From contig JAFVTB010000143.1 in NCBI GenBank assembly GCA_017503445.1, forward strand, positions 1 through 7,656: a DNA stretch of 7,656 bases. The letters are read 5' to 3'. The translations under genes were made by a program, and so were the position numbers. Positions 5,054-7,656 of this stretch are shown here, one piece after another (the first letter of the stretch is position 1; each line of letters starts with the position of its first letter). A model generated the notes under the pieces. It did not search any database. It was not told where the DNA came from and saw nothing but the letters and a program-made list of their open reading frames with translations. This DNA comes from Clostridia bacterium (GTDB lineage Bacteria; Bacillota; Clostridia; Christensenellales; UBA1242).

Positions 5054-6784
5054 CTATTCCACAGTAACACTTTTGGCAAGGTTACGCGGCTTGTCGGGGT
5101 CAAGGTTTTTTAGGATGCAAACACGATACGCCAAATATTGGATTGGCACAATTGCAAGAAGCGGCAAAAGATGTGATTTGATATGCTTTTTATCCAAGAA
5201 AGAAATTTCAATAACCTTGGCCCCACGCGCAGCCGCCTCTTGCGCTGCATTCAATGTTTTTGGGGCAAGATAAAAATCATTTGCAAACACAAAAAGCGGC
5301 GTATTCTTCTGCACAAGTGCAAGATATCCGTGCTTTAACTCACCCGCCAAAGTGGCCAAGGAGTTTATATATGTAATTTCCATAAGTTTCAGCGCGCCTT
5401 CACGGGCAAGAACAAAATCAAGGGCTTTGCCAATAAAAACCGCATGCGGGCATACAGCAATTTCTTTGGCAAGCGCATCAAATTTTGCCATATCAAAATT
5501 CAAAATTTCTTTTGCTGCATCTTCAACATCGCCAAAAAAATCTTCACAATCCCCTTGCATGGCTTTTGCCAAAAGATAAAGCGCCGCAAGCTGGCAAACA
5601 AATGCCTTTGTTGAAGCAACGGCAACCTCTGGTCCTGCAAAAATCCCAAGCGCAAAATCTGCTTTTTGCGCAAGGGTTGAATATTCCACATTTGTGATCA
5701 CCAAACTTTGTCCGCCATGCGCCTTTACAAGTTCATGCGCCCTTATTGTATCAGCGGTTTCTCCGCTTTGGCTGATAAACACAAACAGCGTTTTTTCAAA
5801 ACACAATGTTTTGGAATAAACAAACTCACTGGCAACTTCCGCACTTGCAGAAATTTGCAAGATATCCTTAAAAATCTCCGCCCCATACATTGCCGCATGA
5901 TACGCGCTGCCACAACCCAAAAACTTCACGTGTTCAAACTGCAGCAAAAAGCTTGGCGAAAAGCGCGCAAAGCATCTGCTTTGTTTAAAGCCATTCACAA
6001 GGCGGCAAAGCGCAGCGGGCTGTTCAAAGATTTCCTTTTCCATAAAATGCTGAAAATCGCCTTTGGTGGCGGTGGACGCAATCTCAGCAAACTTCGCAAA
6101 GTTTTTGATGATAATATTCAAATTTTCATCATAAACACAAAGTTTGTTGTTTTCAATTATGGCAAACTCGCCATCTTCAAAGCAGATATATTCTTTTGCA
6201 AAGTCGGCAAAACAAATTGGGTCTGATGCCACCCAAAAATTTCCATTTTGATCTTGTGCGGCATAAAGAGGGCTTTTGTTTTTTGCAATAAAAAGTGCGC
6301 TTGGAACTTCTTTGCATTGTGCCAAAATGGCCCAACTTCCTTCCACATCTTTAAACGCCTTTACAAACCCGTCAATATCATTTGCACCGCGAAATTCCAA
6401 AAACTGCGCCAAAACTTCAGTGTCGGTTTGCCCCAAGGTTTGCAAGTTGTGCGTGGATTTCAATTTTTCGGCATTTTCAATAATGCCATTATGTACAATC
6501 GTCCAAAGTTTTCCGCTTGAACAATGCGGATGTGCGTTCAGCGCCGATGGCTTTCCATGGGTTGCCCAGCGCGTGTGGGCAATGGCACTTTGCGCAAATA
6601 TGTTTTTTGGCACCTTAACGCAAAGATTATCAATCACCCCAAGCGCCTTATAAACCCTTTGCCCTCCTGCCCCAATCACTGAAATGCCCGCAGAGTCATA
6701 TCCCCGATATTCAAGTTTTTTCAGCACCCCAAGCACATCACCTGCGCGCAAAGATTTCCCAACATATCCAACAATTCCGCACAT
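5054..6784 (-). CDS. glmS: Glucosamine-6-phosphate synthase (glutamine:fructose-6-P aminotransferase)
   Basis: This cytoplasmic enzyme makes glucosamine-6-phosphate from fructose-6-phosphate and glutamine, the first step towards UDP-GlcNAc and peptidoglycan. The 576 residues start with MCGIVGYVG; Cys2 is the N-terminal nucleophile of the glutaminase domain (about 1-240), with HTRWATHG (70-77), HNG (98-100) and DTE (121-123). Two SIS domains follow (about 275-405 and 436-566): GCGSAYHA (290-297), SQSGETADT (338-346), AGPEVAVASTKAF (383-395), EGALKLME (462-469) and GELKHG (481-486). It ends in the canonical NLAKSVTVE. Glu469, His485 and Lys571 match the isomerase catalytic residues Glu488, His504 and Lys603 of the E. 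coli enzyme. It is shorter than the E. coli protein (609). Oddly, the usual YIHAEAYAAGELKHG reads YINSLATLAGELKHG. GGAGGGG lies 5 nt before ATG. Confidence 0.97.
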   Translation of the reverse strand: MCGIVGYVGKSLRAGDVLGVLKKLEYRGYDSAGISVIGAGGQRVYKALGVIDNLCVKVPKNIFAQSAIAHTRWATHGKPSALNAHPHCSSGKLWTIVHNGIIENAEKLKSTHNLQTLGQTDTEVLAQFLEFRGANDIDGFVKAFKDVEGSWAILAQCKEVPSALFIAKNKSPLYAAQDQNGNFWVASDPICFADFAKEYICFEDGEFAIIENNKLCVYDENLNIIIKNFAKFAEIASTATKGDFQHFMEKEIFEQPAALCRLVNGFKQSRCFARFSPSFLLQFEHVKFLGCGSAYHAAMYGAEIFKDILQISASAEVASEFVYSKTLCFEKTLFVFISQSGETADTIRAHELVKAHGGQSLVITNVEYSTLAQKADFALGIFAGPEVAVASTKAFVCQLAALYLLAKAMQGDCEDFFGDVEDAAKEILNFDMAKFDALAKEIAVCPHAVFIGKALDFVLAREGALKLMEITYINSLATLAGELKHGYLALVQKNTPLFVFANDFYLAPKTLNAAQEAAARGAKVIEISFLDKKHIKSHLLPLLAIVPIQYLAYRVCILKNLDPDKPRNLAKSVTVE

Positions 6785-6898
6785 CTTATCCCCTCCGTAG
6801 AAACACTTATTCTTTTATTAATTTATGCGGTTGCAAAAATTTTGGTGATGGGTTGACATATTGATTTTTTGTGATATAATGCCCCCGAGGGAACAATT
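6785..6898. promoter_or_regulatory. Divergent control region between glmS and the unknown operon
   Basis: This 114-bp spacer holds the strong rightward promoter (6853-6880) and the glmS ribosome binding site (6796-6790). For glmS itself I find only a weak candidate: TTGCAA on the minus strand (6836 to 6831) with a poor A/T-rich -10 about 17-18 nt on. The spacer is shorter than the roughly 150-200 nt usual for the glmS ribozyme, and I see none of its core. Confidence 0.5.
6853..6880 (+). promoter_or_regulatory. Near-consensus promoter of the unknown two-gene operon
   Basis: TTGACA (6853-6858) and TATAAT (6875-6880) are both perfect sigma-A hexamers, 16 nt apart, with TGA before the -10 (extended). 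This is the strongest-looking promoter in the window. The predicted start falls near 6887, right at the GAGGG ribosome binding site, so the leader is only about 12 nt. Confidence 0.88.
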
Positions 6899-7096
6899 AT
6901 GGATAAAAATTTTAAGGTTTATTTTAGGGATATTATCGTGGCACATGTGCCAAGGGAAAAATTTTCCTATCCAAACGGAAAAAAGATTGACAATGGCAAA
7001 ATTGAAGAATATAATGAAGAACAAGAACGCAAGAAAAAACTTCGCGCCGAAAACGCCGAGCGCGCAATTTGCACAATTTTTAAGGAGAATTTATGA
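6899..7096 (+). CDS. Small charged protein of unknown function
   Basis: A 65-residue protein that I do not recognise. The N-terminal half (MDKNFKVYFRDIIVAHVPRE) looks like a small beta-containing unit. Residues 34-63 are very rich in Glu, Lys and Arg and should form a helix. There is no signal peptide or membrane segment, so it is probably cytoplasmic. It is real rather than a chance frame: a near-consensus promoter lies directly upstream, GAGGG (6887-6891) is 7 nt before ATG, and its TGA overlaps the next ATG (ATGA at 7093-7096), implying translational coupling. A toxin-antitoxin or small-regulator pair would fit the size and order, but nothing in the sequence shows it. Confidence 0.72.
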   Translation: MDKNFKVYFRDIIVAHVPREKFSYPNGKKIDNGKIEEYNEEQERKKKLRAENAERAICTIFKENL

Positions 7097-7521
7097 AGTC
7101 AAATCCCAAAGATATCATCATCGCAAGCAGTGCCCTTATTGTGAAAAAATCAAAAATTAAGCCCGTAGTTTTGGCGCGCATGGGGTTTAATGTTCCCCAA
7201 ATTTTTACAAACCTTGAAACAATTGAAATTCAAGAATTTGCATTTGTAAACAAAACCCGCACAAGATATGTGCTTATACGCAATTTTGACCTTGGGATTT
7301 TTGATAAAACAAATCATAAATATATCCACAGATTATCAGTTCGGCAACCTGCCGACAAACACATCAACAAAACTTTCTTCACTCTTCAAGACATAAAAAA
7401 AGGTGTTCCCATTAACAAAGTGATTGAAGCAAATAAAAAATTAATTCAACTTTCAATTGATGGGTGTTATGAAAAGTTGCAAAAGCAATCACAACAAGAA
7501 CTTGAATTGCTTTTAAAGTAA
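7093..7521 (+). CDS. Unknown 142-residue protein, second gene of the operon
   Basis: I do not recognise this protein. It begins with a short hydrophobic stretch (IIIASSALIV, residues 8-17) that is too short for a confident membrane helix. A basic mixed region follows (to about residue 70), then a likely alternating beta segment around RYVLIRNFDLGIFDKTNHKY (58-77). The C-terminus (about 100-142) is Gln/Lys/Glu-rich and probably helical, ending in QSQQELELLLK. It has one Cys and no obvious catalytic motif. AAGGAG (7082-7087) is 5 nt before the ATG, and the gene overlaps the upstream stop by 4 nt, so the two are made together, perhaps as a complex. Base composition resembles the neighbours, with no sign of recent transfer. 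Confidence 0.75.
   Translation: MKSNPKDIIIASSALIVKKSKIKPVVLARMGFNVPQIFTNLETIEIQEFAFVNKTRTRYVLIRNFDLGIFDKTNHKYIHRLSVRQPADKHINKTFFTLQDIKKGVPINKVIEANKKLIQLSIDGCYEKLQKQSQQELELLLK
7481..7514. repeat. Inverted repeat at the 3' end of the unknown operon
   Basis: AAAAGCAAT (7481-7489) is a perfect 9-bp inverted match to ATTGCTTTT (7506-7514), with a 16-nt loop. It lies inside the last codons of the second gene. The stem's right arm ends in four T but no long T-tract follows directly; the next T-run is at 7538-7544. It may act as a weak terminator or protect the mRNA end, or it may be chance in AT-rich coding DNA. Confidence 0.3.
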
Positions 7522-7565
7522 AATTGCCCTTTTTGCGTTTTTTTATTATCTCCAAAGAAAAAACC

Positions 7566-7594
7566 TTGAAGTTCGAGGTGCTTTGTGTTATAAT
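7566..7594 (+). promoter_or_regulatory. Rightward promoter at the right edge
   Basis: TTGAAG (7566-7571), a 17-nt spacer ending in TGT, and a perfect TATAAT (7589-7594), again with an extended -10. The predicted start is near 7601, next to an interrupted palindrome TTGCATTGCAA (7605-7615) that could be an operator. The gene it drives is beyond the window or just starting at its edge. Confidence 0.68.
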
Positions 7595-7609
7595 AAAGAA
7601 GCCATTGCA

Positions 7610-7656
7610 TTGCAAAACCTTAAAGACCTTACTCTTGAATATCTTAAAAAACACCC
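7610..7656 (+). other. Possible start of a rightward gene (partial)
   Basis: Downstream of the edge promoter the frame from TTG 7610 is open to the window end and reads as a plausible helical N-terminus (QNLKDLTLEYLKKHP after the start). There is no ribosome binding site and no ATG, and the leader would be about 9 nt. The true start may lie beyond the window. The overlapping leftward open frame (7412-7654) is a shadow. Confidence 0.2.

Noticed and set aside
5708..6226. Rightward 172-codon open frame within glmS
   Set aside because: It is antisense to well-conserved glmS sequence, lacks a ribosome site and has the composition of a shadow frame.
7412..7654. Leftward 80-codon open frame at the right edge
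   Set aside because: It overlaps the end of the unknown 142-residue gene and the right-edge promoter, with no ribosome site or recognisable protein.

Overview
This is an AT-rich bacterial window that looks Firmicutes-like, probably a clostridial or uncultured gut lineage. Evidence: strong AGGAG-type ribosome binding sites at measured genes, sigma-A-type promoters with extended -10 boxes, a GlmS with the Bacillus-type AGPEVAVASTKAF motif, and a VirD4/TraG coupling protein of the kind common in clostridial elements. The genetic code is standard: TGA is used as a stop and Trp in the recognised proteins is TGG. The lineage is an inference from motifs, not from a marker gene. No rRNA, tRNA, CRISPR array, insertion sequence or transposase was seen.

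Left part (1-2740): a leftward virD4-type coupling ATPase and a rightward small two-helix pilin-like (VirB2/TrbC-type) protein are divergently transcribed from a 232-bp spacer. The two promoters carry the same 14-bp -10 box in inverted orientation, so they may be co-regulated. This is part of a type IV secretion or conjugation machine. The channel ATPase, the other channel proteins and the relaxase are not in the window.

Middle (2713-5010): a leftward two-gene operon has its own promoter. A zeta-toxin-like P-loop kinase is followed, through a TAATG stop/start overlap, by a papain-like cysteine peptidase. The peptidase has a signal peptide, a long acidic Pro/Asp/Asn-rich stalk, one C-terminal membrane helix and a basic coiled-coil cytoplasmic tail. 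The operon ends at a bidirectional terminator shared with the pilin gene. This kinase/peptidase pair is the best candidate here for an undescribed system.

Right part (5028-7656): leftward glmS (glucosamine-6-phosphate synthase) has its own terminator and shows no room for the glmS ribozyme. Divergent from it, a near-consensus extended -10 promoter drives two small unknown genes that overlap by ATGA. A further promoter at the right edge points out of the window, and another at the left edge points leftward out of it. Apart from the window ends, all spacers are under 300 bases.
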